A stretch of 64,000 nt of DNA from Willaertia magna (taxonomy: Eukaryota > Heterolobosea > Eutetramitea > Acrasida > Naegleriidae), in NCBI GenBank assembly GCA_902984215.1, contig CADWAF010004819.1, positions 1 through 64,000 of the forward strand, written 5' to 3'. The notes below the pieces were generated by a model. It was not told the origin of the DNA. It saw nothing but the letters and a program-made list of their open reading frames with translations, and did no database searches. Both the position numbers and the translations under genes were made by a program. Below, in pieces: positions 21,914-31,592 of the stretch (position 1 is the first letter of the stretch; every line of letters begins with the position of its first letter).

Positions 21914-22956
21914 ATGAATACTCACAAAGGATTTACATGGGGTTTTGTGGATACATCAAAAGCTTCGGGATGTTTTAAATTTGATTCCTCTCTACCAACA
22001 CCAACTATTAATAAAACTAATGATTTATTAATTAATGTAAAAGTAATATCACTAAATCCAGTAGATTACAAATTACCAACTTATTTATCACTCTTTAGTG
22101 TGATATTGAAGAATAGAAAATTAGTTGGAGGAAATGATTTTGCAGGTGTTGTCAATAATCAAATCATTCTTCTTTTAATGAGGGAGATGAAGTTTTAGGA
22201 ATGAAATTTGGACCTCCTAGTGGAGCATTCCAACAATTTATTCTTGCAAACACAAATAAATTTGGAAATGTTATTGTTAAGAAACCTAAAGAATTAAGTT
22301 TAGAACAAGCTGCTGCAACCCCTACTTGTCTCTTAACTAATTATACTGCCATGTCAAAAGTTAAAGATCTATCAAATTGTGAAGTTTTTATTAATGGGGC
22401 AAGTGGTGGGACAGGTTCATTTGGAATATTAATGGCTAAATATTATTATAACTCAAAGAAAGTTTATGGAACATGTAGTACTAGAAATGTTTCTTATGTC
22501 TCTTCATTAGGATGTGATAAAGTAATTGATTATACAAAAGAGAATTGGCAAGAAGAATTAAATAAACATGTTAGTGATAAGAAAGATCTTGTTTTATTTG
22601 ATTATGTTGGAAATTATGAAATGTTAAAATATGCAATTAAAAACAAGACAAAGAGTTTTATTTCAATAATACCAGATAGAACAACAACTAGTTTTGCTAC
22701 TGTTAAATATTTATCTTTATTGTATTGGAATAGATTATTGTATAAATTAAGTTTAAGTTCTACTGATACTCAAATTATTAATGTTGAGTTTAATAGTGAG
22801 AAATTACAAGAATTAATTAATTGGTATGGAGAAAATGGTTTTCAAAATAGAGTTAATTTAACTATTCATTCTTTAGATGAATTTAGTGAGGCTATGGATA
22901 AGTTGTCTTCTCACAGAACTACTGGTAAAATTGTGGTGGGGATGGAGGAAAAGTAA
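21914..22956 (+). CDS. Zinc-independent quinone oxidoreductase-like MDR protein, frame broken
   Basis: This is a medium-chain dehydrogenase/reductase of the quinone oxidoreductase type, predicted to bind NADPH through the motif INGASGGTGSFGILMAKYY. The N-terminal part (from 21914) contains VKVISLNPVDYKL and GGNDFAGVV, and the C-terminal part (to 22956) contains NEGDEVLGMKFGPPSGAFQQF. The two parts are in different frames: the first runs to a stop at 22196-22198, while homology resumes in another frame from about 22159. The break sits near 22157 and looks like a loss of one or a few bases. No standard intron rescues it without deleting conserved residues. It may be an assembly error, a recent pseudogene, or contain an atypical intron. 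Confidence 0.75.
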
Positions 22957-23037
22957 AACATTATCTTGCAATTAATTATAAAGATTATAATAAGTTTAAT
23001 TAATGCTTTTGTAAATAGTAAAGTCAAAATAAAAAAA

Positions 23038-23721
23038 ATGGAAAAGTGGGTTATTTATTGCGTTCCTCAAGAAACTGGTGTGGAATTCAAAGTTTTATCG
23101 GAAGTAGCACCAAGAAGAAAAGTAATAACAAAAACACAACTTTTCAAAGGAGAAAAACTAGTAACAAAAGATAAATTTTTAAATGCTGGAATTGTTAATG
23201 AAATAATAAGTGAAGAGGAAGAAAAGGAAAGGCTGAAAAATAAAAATCGGGTAGAAAAATTGTTAGAAAGCACAATAAAATTTACAGAAGAAACAAAAGA
23301 AAATAAAAACAATATAATATGGCCAGAATCAAGAAATGATGTCAAATTATTGGGAAAATGTAAAAATACTTTGGATCCAGAATTAATTCAACAACAATTA
23401 GAATTAGCTCAAACAACAATCACAGAAAATAACACTAATAAATTTGAACATAAAAAAAGAATTTATTTCTCTAATTTTGCAAGTGTAGTAAAGGGAAGAC
23501 AAGAAAAGATTGACAAACTAATTTATAAGGAAAGAAAGAGACCAAAAATTATAACCAAAGATGACAGTAGTGAAGATGAAGAGGATGATATTTCATCTTG
23601 TGTTGTAAATACTCAAGAAATTTATAATTTTGCAATTGATTTTAGAAAAAAGGCAGCAGAAAAGTTCAAAAAGCAAAAGGCTACTATAATTGATGATTTG
23701 TATTATAAACTACAATGTTAA
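23038..23721 (+). CDS. Lysine-rich protein of unknown function
   Basis: I start this at 23038 (MEKWVIYCVP), where seven or more A residues precede the ATG. An in-frame ATG at 22966 adds 24 hydrophobic residues and lies only 9 bp after the previous stop. The 227-aa product is highly charged, with an N-terminal region that looks globular (FKVLSEVAPRRKVI) and a central acidic/basic helical part containing DDSSEDEEDD. Near the C-terminus it is Lys-rich (KKAAEKFKKQK). No family is recognised. Its composition suggests a nuclear or nucleic-acid-associated protein, but that is a guess. Its stop lies 28 bp from the stop of the converging casein kinase gene. Confidence 0.68.
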   Translation: MEKWVIYCVPQETGVEFKVLSEVAPRRKVITKTQLFKGEKLVTKDKFLNAGIVNEIISEEEEKERLKNKNRVEKLLESTIKFTEETKENKNNIIWPESRNDVKLLGKCKNTLDPELIQQQLELAQTTITENNTNKFEHKKRIYFSNFASVVKGRQEKIDKLIYKERKRPKIITKDDSSEDEEDDISSCVVNTQEIYNFAIDFRKKAAEKFKKQKATIIDDLYYKLQC

Positions 23722-23749
23722 ATATTATTCCTTTTATAAAGAATAATAA

Positions 23750-25249
23750 TTATTTTCTTTTTGGTAATGTGTACTTTGAAGATACCAGTAAATTATTTGA
23801 ATGTAATTGTTGAGTTCCACCTATTGTATTAGATTTTAAGTAAGAACTACCACTATTGTTGTACAATGTCGTATTTGTGGTTCTACCATTTGACAGATAA
23901 CCCTTGGAAACAGCAGGGGCATAAGAGACAAATCTATTCTTATCAGTTCCTGTTTTAGAATAAGATGAGGATACCATTAATTGAGGGGATTCATGAATAG
24001 AAGAAGTTGGAAGTATTCTTTCTGTAAACGTTGTTTGTTGATCTTGAATATTATAACTTGATGATTGTTGTTGTTGTTGTTGATTATCATCAGCTTGTTG
24101 TTGTAATTCATCCAGCCATGTTTGAGCATTTGAACTTATTGGCAATTCAGGTTTTATATTATTCTATTAAAAAATTGTTAATAAAAGCATAAAATTCAAA
24201 ATTACATACAATTCGTTTAATTGTCCAATCGAACAAATAATCCATTTGATATCCTTCTTTCGTGAATAAATCCCTTAATAGTTTCCTTAAATAAGCATAA
24301 TCTGGTTTATCTTCAAATCTTAGAGCTCTAACATATTTGAGGTATGCAGCAAATTCAGATGGAAAACCTTTACATAATGATTCAATAGTTGTAGACATCT
24401 TCTTTTCACTGATTAGGTCATACTTTTGTTGTTTTGTTTGAGCCCTTAACCCTTGCCAGGGCAGAGATCCCCTTAAAAAGTACATGAACACATATCCTAA
24501 ACTTTCTAGATCATCTCTTCTAGATTGCTCTATTCCTAAATGAGCATTAATTGAGGCATAACGTGCAGTTCCTGTTAAACTCTTATTATCCCTAAACTGA
24601 ATATGTTGATGGGTTTTGCTATCTCTATACTTTTTAGCTAAACCAAAATCTACAAAGTGTAAGTTATTGTTATAAGGGTATAGACTTACCAATAACATAA
24701 ACATGATGTCCTTTTTTACTTGTTCCCATTAAAAAGTTATCGGGTTTTATATCTCTATGAATAAAATTCTATATAATGATTAGTACTACATTCACAATTC
24801 AACAATAACAAACCTTTGAATGAACAAATTCAATTCTGGTGATCATTTGATCTGCCAACATTAAAACTGTTTTCAGGGAGAATTTTCTTCCACAAAAGTT
24901 GAACAAATCTTCAAGGCTTGGTCCTAAAAGATCAATAACCATTACATTGTAATCACCTTCGACTCCAAACCATTTAACATTTGGTATTCCAACAGCATTT
25001 CCCCCAATATTTAATAGTTTATATAATCTAGATTCATATAAAAGTTGAGGATGTCTAGACTTTATTGATTCTAATTTAACAGCTACTTTCTCTGCGCTTT
25101 GGACATTTGTTCCTAAATGAAAGCAGTGTTATCGGATCACCAAAAAATGATTTGAAATTATGAAAAAACAAACCTTGATAGATTTCTCCAAAACTACCAC
25201 TTCCAATTTTTCTCCCTAATCGATATTTTCCTCCAACACGCAAATCCAT
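23750..25249 (-). CDS. Casein kinase 1 family protein kinase
   Basis: Five exons (25249-25174, 25112-24814, 24768-24690, 24649-24210, 24163-23750) assemble in frame to about 435 aa. Visible kinase motifs are [11 protein letters not shown] (P-loop), [14 protein letters not shown] (catalytic loop), [12 protein letters not shown] (DFG) and the CK1-specific [20 protein letters not shown] in place of APE. This matches the delta/epsilon group of casein kinase 1, which phosphorylates pre-primed Ser/Thr sites in cell-cycle, Wnt-like and vesicle pathways. A Gln/Ser-rich tail of about 130 residues follows the kinase domain, as in other CK1 enzymes. Four introns (40-61 nt) are GT-AG. Confidence 0.92.
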
Positions 25250-25596
25250 AATTCAATTATTTATGTTTTTTACAAGAACGCCGAGTATGAGCCTAGATGA
25301 ATGTTGGTTATTTTTTCGAAATTTTTAAATTTAAATTGTTTCATTTCCATCCGTAAATAAATAGTATGCGCAAAACAGAACTATTGAGGAGAACGCGCTA
25401 ACTTCTATTTCAAACTACAATACAAAAAAGTTAAATTACCATCATCTAGTAATTTAAAACAAAGAAACAGTTAAAAAATACTAACAGATTGAACTTTTTC
25501 ACTTTTATCAATTTTAAATGATATAAAACAATAAATTACAATCGGAATTAAAGAAAAAGTCTAATAAAACAATTGATTGAATTTCATTTTTAAAAA
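25250..25596. other. Divergent intergenic region upstream of casein kinase 1
   Basis: This spacer lies between two divergent starts (25249 and 25597). It is A+T-rich with A-rich leaders at both ends. No specific element or RNA gene is recognised. Confidence 0.45.
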
Positions 25597-25848
25597 ATGT
25601 TTAAATTGATAGGAGCTATCCGTAATTTTAAGTGGCCTTCACATAAGGATTGGAGAAGACCTTTTTATATAGCCTGTATGATTTATGCTTCATTCTTATA
25701 TTTCTCTTCACCATTTGATAAAAAGGGACGCGGTATTGCTCAATCCACGTTTATAGATAATGATGAATTATCGGAAAGAATTAGAAGAGAATATGGTGGA
25801 ATGGAGGAAGAAGAAGAAGAAGGAGAAGTAGAACAAGAGGAAGAGTAA
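25597..25848 (+). CDS. Small single-span protein with acidic tail
   Basis: This 83-aa protein has a basic N-terminus, one moderately hydrophobic segment (about residues 22-39, RPFYIACMIYASFLYFSS) and a strongly acidic Glu-rich tail from about residue 69. It is too short for a confident family assignment. The basic-hydrophobic-acidic layout and length would suit a small inner-membrane or ER protein, for example a respiratory-chain accessory subunit, but this is a guess. The ATG is preceded by a long A-rich leader, which supports it as a real gene. Confidence 0.6.
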   Translation: MFKLIGAIRNFKWPSHKDWRRPFYIACMIYASFLYFSSPFDKKGRGIAQSTFIDNDELSERIRREYGGMEEEEEEGEVEQEEE

Positions 25849-26024
25849 ATAATATAGTAATTCAAATATAATAATTTTTTATAATCTTTTCAAAATATGA
25901 AATAATACATAAAATTTTCACATAAAAATTAATAAAAACTAGACAATGTTGTTACTTTCATTGTAACTTACATTATTAACTACATACATAAGTCTATTCT
26001 TGCAATTTGTGTTCCCAAAAAGCT

Positions 26025-27454
26025 ATGGCTAAAAAAATGTTGTCTAATGAGTTGCCAGATATTGTTCAAGAATTTGCTACAGCTTTACAGAAGGATTTAA
26101 GAATGAATAGCAAATTACATATTGATACATTGACTGAAATTGCTAATGAAAATATTACGTATTATAAAGAAATATCAAAAGCAATTACTACTAGAATTAA
26201 CACTGTAAGTGTTATTCCATAGCTTTATCTTTATATCTTCTTTTATTAAAAGGCCCCAGCCAATGAAAAACTTTATACTCTCTATCTTTTAGATTCTATT
26301 GTTAAGAATATCGGAGGAGTTTATATTGAAGAATTTTCTAAAACAATATCTGATGTTTTCTTTTATGCTTATAAACAAATAAGAAAAGATCAAAAACTAA
26401 AAACTCAATATATGAAATTATTAAAAACTTGGACAGATTTCTTTGGAGCTGATAAAGTCTCACAAATTGAACAAAGAGTTTCTAATTTAGAACAACAAGA
26501 ATTACAACGAAAACAACAACAACAAAATAAGACTTCAGATGTAAGTTTTAATTTAATGAACAATAATAATTTACCTTAAACAATTAGCAATCTGAACAAG
26601 AATTATTTTTACAATTAGTAGAAACATTAAAGAAACATCCTGATTTAATTGTCAATAATCCTGAAACTGCTAGGCTATTTACTGAACTTTCAACAAAGTT
26701 AGGTTATTCTTCTGGATTGTTACCTAATACACAACCAACTAATATTTCCAATTTTACAACACCTAATGTAATACAACCCACTCCTAGTTACGTTAACTTT
26801 AATCCACCAAATTTAACACCTAGTTATACTGATTGGTTACCATTGCAATCTGGACAAGTTATGTCTTCTAATGTACAATCTTTTAATCCTTATTCTTCTT
26901 CTCAACCACAACAATTAATTACACAAACAAATAATAAACAAAGTAAAATAGACAATAGTGTTGCACGACTATATGATGCAATACCTAAACAGTGTATGAA
27001 TTGTGGTACAAGGTTCTTTACACAAAAACAATTAAATGAACATCTAGATACACATCAAAACAAAAATCACTTTTTCCGTGTACATAAAGATCTATCAAGA
27101 AAGTGGTATGTAGAGGAATCGGAATGGATAAATCTAATGCAAGATGATTATTCTATGGCTGTTGAATGTCCAGGAGCAATAATATTTGGTGATGATGATA
27201 ATAAAATAAGTAACACTGACGAAGAACATGATAAATTAATAATTGCAAATACGGAACAAACAGATTGTCCTATTTGTTATGAACCCCTTGATAAATTTTA
27301 TGACGAAGACACTGGTGAATGGATGTTAAGAGGTGCTGTTTATGATGAAAAGTATCATCAATTTGTTCATCACTTTTGTTCTGCGTCAATAAAGAAAAGA
27401 AGTCATTCCGATGACCATCACAGTCCCACAAAAAAGATAAAACAAGAAAATTAA
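26025..27454 (+). CDS. PCF11: Pre-mRNA cleavage complex II protein PCF11
   Basis: PCF11 links the RNA polymerase II C-terminal domain to pre-mRNA 3'-end cleavage and termination. Three exons (26025-26204, 26253-26540, 26588-27454) encode about 444 aa. The N-terminal CTD-interacting domain contains NSKLHIDTLTEIANENI and LYTLYLLDSIVKNIGG, the usual CID signature. A Gln-rich linker follows. The C-terminal half has CMNCGTRFFTQKQLNEHLDTH (C2H2-like finger), RKWYVEESEWI and CPICYEPLDKFYDEDTGEWM, the zinc finger pair typical of PCF11. It is shorter than yeast PCF11 (626 aa). I use the ATG at 26025; no upstream ATG in frame is seen. The next gene's ATG begins only 4 bp after its stop. Confidence 0.9.
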
Positions 27455-27458
27455 AAAA

Positions 27459-27845
27459 ATGAATGTAGAAGACCAAATAAATGAACAAAGGTTTGTATTA
27501 ATTGTGTTAATTGTCTAATTAGTGTAAAGTAAAATACAAGAATTAATTCAAACAATACTAATTGACAGAGAACAAGTGAGTCAATTAAAATTGAAACAAA
27601 AACAAACTTCCGATGCAGAATTGTCTCTTAAAGAAACAAAAGAAGACAAAGTTTGGTGTTGTTCTGCAGGTTTTTTCATTGAATTATCTAAAGATGAAGT
27701 AAAACAATATTTAAATGAAGAAAAACAAAAAATTAAAGAAAATCATTCCATCATTTCTCAACAACTTCAACAATCTGAAAACCTATTACGTCATATTGAT
27801 CCACATGATAGATTTAGAATTCAAAAAGAATATCTTAACCAATAA
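27459..27845 (+). CDS. Prefoldin beta-like protein, PDRG1 type
   Basis: Two exons (27459-27490 and 27530-27845) with a 39-nt intron give about 115 aa. The block EDKVWCCSAGFFIELSKDE followed by a long coiled coil matches PDRG1 (p53 and DNA damage-regulated 1), a prefoldin-beta protein of the R2TP/URI prefoldin-like chaperone complex. A canonical prefoldin subunit is an alternative. The ATG at 27459 lies 4 bp after the PCF11 stop. The intron has a GTTTGT donor and a TAAAG acceptor; splicing is required to join the first 10 codons to the coiled coil. Its stop codon abuts the stop of the converging cyclin gene with no spacer. Confidence 0.75.
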
Positions 27846-28612
27846 TTATTTCTCTTTGTTAAACATTCTATCATATAAATCATTACCCTTCTTTTCAATT
27901 TCCTCTACAGACATATCACAAATATTACCAACTAAAAGGATAATTAAATAGGATAAAAGTATTGTAAACTTACGCCAATATTGTAATGCGTTAGATGCTT
28001 TCTTATTAATAATAAGAGAGGCACAATATATTATTGCACAAGCTAATAATTTTGGATTTTTCTCACTATCTATTAGATCGCCGTCATAAGCAAAATAATC
28101 GCAAACCATCTCAATGATTGACACAAATCTCATCCCTTCTATATCTAATCTCTTTGAAATTAATGTCCAAAAACAAGCTAAATAAACTTCTATAAAATCA
28201 TAAATAACAGTTACATTAATTTCAAAGTTTAAACCATTCAATACCTGCATTTCATACTTTTTTAAATCTTTTTTTGAGATAATCTTAGTTGGTGCAATTG
28301 CCTTAATGAAATGTACAATACTATCTCCGTCAATAGAAAATGTTTGATATCTTTTACATTCAATTCTTAAACAAGTAAGATAATTACTTACCAAAGTTTA
28401 AGATATTTAAACATTAGATAGACAGAACTGTACTTAACAGAGGGATGAAGACTTAACTGTTTTACAAGAGTAAAGGCTACTTCCAAGTACTTTTTATGTT
28501 CATTAACAAATTTACCAAATCCTTTAAGCTTTTGCATTTGTAAATTCCATTTCTCCATGAGAAAGAATTCTAAATCTCGCAGTGGCACATTATTAAACGA
28601 AGCTATCTCCAT
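27846..28612 (-). CDS. Cyclin-like protein (cyclin C/H type), exon structure uncertain
   Basis: The N-terminal part (WNLQMQKLKG...VKYSSVYLMFKYLK) and the block KKYEMQVLNGLNFEI resemble the first cyclin fold of transcriptional cyclins such as cyclin C. A second fold follows (LLACAIIYCASLII). One model keeps frame: exons 28612-28392, 28320-27974 and 27931-27846, about 217 aa, with introns of 71 and 42 nt. However, the 71-nt intron would contain LTCLRIECKR, which aligns with the conserved TCL-x-IASK helix of cyclins. An alternative is a one-base error near 28391. The product is a probable CDK partner in transcription or cell cycle. The stop directly abuts that of PDRG1. Confidence 0.62.
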
Positions 28613-28685
28613 TATTGCTTAATATTAAGGCTTTTTATTGTAAATATTTATTGTAAATTTCACTAAAAAATATAAAGTAAAAAAC

Positions 28686-29909
28686 ATGATGACCGGTAAA
28701 CACAAGAAAATAGTCAATGTAAAAAAAATGCTGTTTTGTGGAAGTAATGTGATCGGACCAATTTTAGAAAAAGAAGATGGCATTCCAGGTGAAAATATTT
28801 CTTCTCCTATTAATACAAGAAATGAAAAGAATTTATTTAATAATATTAAAAAGTTAAAAGCTGGAACTGATTTTATTTATATTTTAACCTATTTAAATGA
28901 AATTTATTATTATAATAAACAAGAACAAGAAAATTGGAAAAAATTAGAAATTAATTATGAAAATAAATTTTATAAATATTTTAAAAATATTCAAATTGGT
29001 GAACAGCATATTTTAATTCATTCAAAAGAAGAAAAGTTTACAATTTTTAGTGTTGGAAAAAATTCTTATGGTCAACTGGGATTAGGAGATTTTGAAGATA
29101 GAAAAAAGTTTACAAAAATTATAAATCCTTTAAATATTTTACAAAATAATAAAATTAAAATTAAAGCAAAACTTTATAATTCAATTATTTTAAATAATTT
29201 AGAAATTTATATTTGTGGAAGAAATGACTTTGGACAAATTGGACAAGTTGATTGTAAAAATTATTCTTCTTTTATAAAAATTACAATAAATAATGAATTA
29301 AATAAATTTGCAATGGGATTACAACATTCTTTATATTTTACAAAAAATAATGAAATTTATTCTTGTGGAAATAATACTTTTGGACAATTAGGTTTGAATA
29401 ATTCATTACATTGTAAAGAATTTAAACTTATAAATTTAAAATTACAAAAAAGTAATGATAAAATCATAAATATTAAATGTGCTATTTATACTTCTTTTAT
29501 TATCACAAATAAGAGTGATATTTATGTTAGTGGATTATTTACAGGTGTAAAATTTCAAACTGTAAATAGTTTTACAAAAATAACACCTAATTTAAATATT
29601 AACGATAAAATAATTAAATATTTTACAAAATATTTTCATCATTTTTTTGTTACAAATAATAATGATATTTATTGTATTGGAATAAACAGAAATGGCCAAC
29701 TTGGAATTGGAAATTGTAAAACTCAAAATCAATTCGTGAAATTAAATGCTTTTAATTCAGTTATTAATTCAATTGTATGTCAAGATAAATTTACAATTTT
29801 TTATAAAATTACAAAAAGTACAAAAGAAATTAAATTATTTAAACACAAATTATTTAATCAAACTCTTTATTTTAATTCTTTAAGTGACATTCAATTTATA
29901 ACAAAATAA
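28686..29909 (+). CDS. RCC1-like repeat protein
   Basis: This intronless 407-aa protein contains at least four RCC1-type blade motifs: GKNSYGQLGLGD, GRNDFGQIG, GNNTFGQLGLN and GINRNGQLGIG, spaced about 50-130 residues apart. It is unrelated in detail to the RCC1-like protein at 16730. It begins MMTGKHKKIVNVKKMLFCGSNVIGP; a blade-like LFCGSN near the start suggests the propeller begins at once. The codons are extremely A+T-rich, with long Asn/Lys/Ile runs. No partner domain is present, so a role as Ran exchange factor cannot be claimed. Confidence 0.83.
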   Translation: MMTGKHKKIVNVKKMLFCGSNVIGPILEKEDGIPGENISSPINTRNEKNLFNNIKKLKAGTDFIYILTYLNEIYYYNKQEQENWKKLEINYENKFYKYFKNIQIGEQHILIHSKEEKFTIFSVGKNSYGQLGLGDFEDRKKFTKIINPLNILQNNKIKIKAKLYNSIILNNLEIYICGRNDFGQIGQVDCKNYSSFIKITINNELNKFAMGLQHSLYFTKNNEIYSCGNNTFGQLGLNNSLHCKEFKLINLKLQKSNDKIINIKCAIYTSFIITNKSDIYVSGLFTGVKFQTVNSFTKITPNLNINDKIIKYFTKYFHHFFVTNNNDIYCIGINRNGQLGIGNCKTQNQFVKLNAFNSVINSIVCQDKFTIFYKITKSTKEIKLFKHKLFNQTLYFNSLSDIQFITK

Positions 29910-29943
29910 AAACCTCTTTTATTTAATTATTGCAAATAAATTC

Positions 29944-30684
29944 ATGAACCAAAAATTAAAAATGTCTGATAACAGTTTCCCCACAGATGCTCTTTTGCAT
30001 TGCATTCAATTACGAAGAGAAATTATTATTTCGTCAGATAAAGTTTCAAATTATTATCGAAATATGTATAACAAGGCTTTGATTCAGTTAAAAAACTTTA
30101 ACGGAGAAAATAATTTAACAACATCTAGATGGAATAGTTTAATTTTGGAACTGCAAAAAGAAGATTTAAATGAAGAAGAAATTAACAATTTATTTCTAAA
30201 AGCAAAAGAATTACACAATAACACTCAACATTTAAAGAAAAGCATGGTGGATAATGAAAAATCTGGTTTGTCAAGATTTTATGGTGTTTCTTGCTCTGAA
30301 GAAGAGGAATCAGCTCAGAAAAAGCCTGAAGTGACATTAAAAGATGAAAATCAAATATTAATGGCATGTGTTTATAGTTGTTGTATTTTACATGATGAAA
30401 AACTACCCTTTACAATTGAAAATATTCAAAAGATATTGACAGCTAGTAATCTTAAAGTTCCAGATATATACTGTCAATTAATTTCAACCTTTTTAAATTC
30501 TTACAAACAACCTTTACAAAATGCCATTAATCTAAGTGAATACTCTACTCAAAATGTTGCTCCACCATATCATAGTTTTTCAAATGAAGCACCTTGCTAC
30601 GGTATACCACTACATGAAACTCATGAATCTGAAGAATCTGAAGGTATAATGTATGGAATAAATTTTTGGGATGATGAATTCTAA
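29944..30684 (+). CDS. Ribosomal stalk P1-like protein with novel N-terminal extension
   Basis: This 246-aa protein combines three parts. Residues 1 to about 110 are a charged helical region I do not recognise. Residues 140-185 (ACVYSCCILHDEKLPFT...IQKILTASNLKV) closely follow the N-terminal dimerisation domain of ribosomal protein P1 (ACIYSALILHDDEVTVT in P1). The C-terminus, ESEESEGIMYGINFWDDEF, resembles the conserved P-protein tail EESDDDMGFGLFD that contacts translational GTPases. Normal P1 is about 110 aa and has an Ala-rich hinge, replaced here by a Pro/Ser/Asn-rich stretch. It is therefore a P1-related protein rather than standard P1. An in-frame ATG at 29962 is an alternative start. 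Confidence 0.7.
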   Translation: MNQKLKMSDNSFPTDALLHCIQLRREIIISSDKVSNYYRNMYNKALIQLKNFNGENNLTTSRWNSLILELQKEDLNEEEINNLFLKAKELHNNTQHLKKSMVDNEKSGLSRFYGVSCSEEEESAQKKPEVTLKDENQILMACVYSCCILHDEKLPFTIENIQKILTASNLKVPDIYCQLISTFLNSYKQPLQNAINLSEYSTQNVAPPYHSFSNEAPCYGIPLHETHESEESEGIMYGINFWDDEF

Positions 30685-31541
30685 TAGTTTATCAATTTAT
30701 TTGACCAATTGTCAATCTTTAATTTTCCTTCTTGTGGAATGAAAAATGTTTTTTTATAATTATCTTCTTGTTGTAAAAGATTAATAACTTCATCTTTCCA
30801 TAAACATGATTCTGATAATTTATAAGTAGTATCAATTGGAATAGAAATAATATCTAAAGGAGGATCATGAATAGATAAGAAAGAACGATTACTTTCTAAA
30901 ACACTTTCAAAATCTTTCTTATAATTTAAATTGTTAGAATCAAAAACAAAGAAAGGTGTTTTTGTTAATTCATGTAATTCAAATATATCATAACAACAAG
31001 CCATTAAATCAATAAAAACAATACTTTCATCTTCTAATAATAAAGATATCCAAATCCAATCATCTCCCCATCTACTTAAAGCTCCTCCAGCACTTGAATT
31101 TGGAGATCCATAAAACCAATTAATAGTATTACATTTCATCATTCCTTTTTGAATTCCAATATCTTTTACTTCTTTTCCGTTACGCCAAACAAGTTGTTTT
31201 CCTTCATTTACTTTTTCTTTTAAAAGAATAAAACTTAATAAATTAATAAATGGTCCAGATCTTAAAGATCCAATAACAAATTTATAGTAAAGAGGTAGAG
31301 ACATGGATGGGTTTGCTAAATAGAATATTTCTGGTCTAGTTATTGTAAATTTATTTCCTTCAGCTTCAGGATCAAAATTATCTTCTAATTGCCAAGTCAT
31401 GTGAAATTCTTTTTTTTGAATTCTTCTTAACATATAATTAGTTTCTAAACTATTACATATTTCTTTACTAAATCTTGTCAATAAATCTTCTACCTGAACT
31501 AGTTTACACTCACTATTGTCACTGCCATTATTATTGATCAT
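30681..31541 (-). CDS. Protein of unknown function
   Basis: I start this at 31541 (MINNNGSD), which follows an A-rich leader; a longer reading to 31586 is possible. The 286-aa product lacks a signal peptide or membrane segment. It has a mixed alpha/beta composition with several Trp-rich blocks (MTWQLEDNFD, RWGDDWIWISLLLEDES, TINWFYGSPNSSAGGALSRW) that look like a folded conserved domain. I do not recognise the family. Its stop (TAG) overlaps by two bases the stop (TAA) of the converging P1-like gene, and its start is only 51 bp from the divergent membrane protein gene. Confidence 0.68.
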   Translation of the reverse strand: MINNNGSDNSECKLVQVEDLLTRFSKEICNSLETNYMLRRIQKKEFHMTWQLEDNFDPEAEGNKFTITRPEIFYLANPSMSLPLYYKFVIGSLRSGPFINLLSFILLKEKVNEGKQLVWRNGKEVKDIGIQKGMMKCNTINWFYGSPNSSAGGALSRWGDDWIWISLLLEDESIVFIDLMACCYDIFELHELTKTPFFVFDSNNLNYKKDFESVLESNRSFLSIHDPPLDIISIPIDTTYKLSESCLWKDEVINLLQQEDNYKKTFFIPQEGKLKIDNWSNKLINY

Positions 31542-31592
31542 TTTTTTGTTGTTCGTCGATCGGAATAGAATTACAACAACTTTCACATAAAA

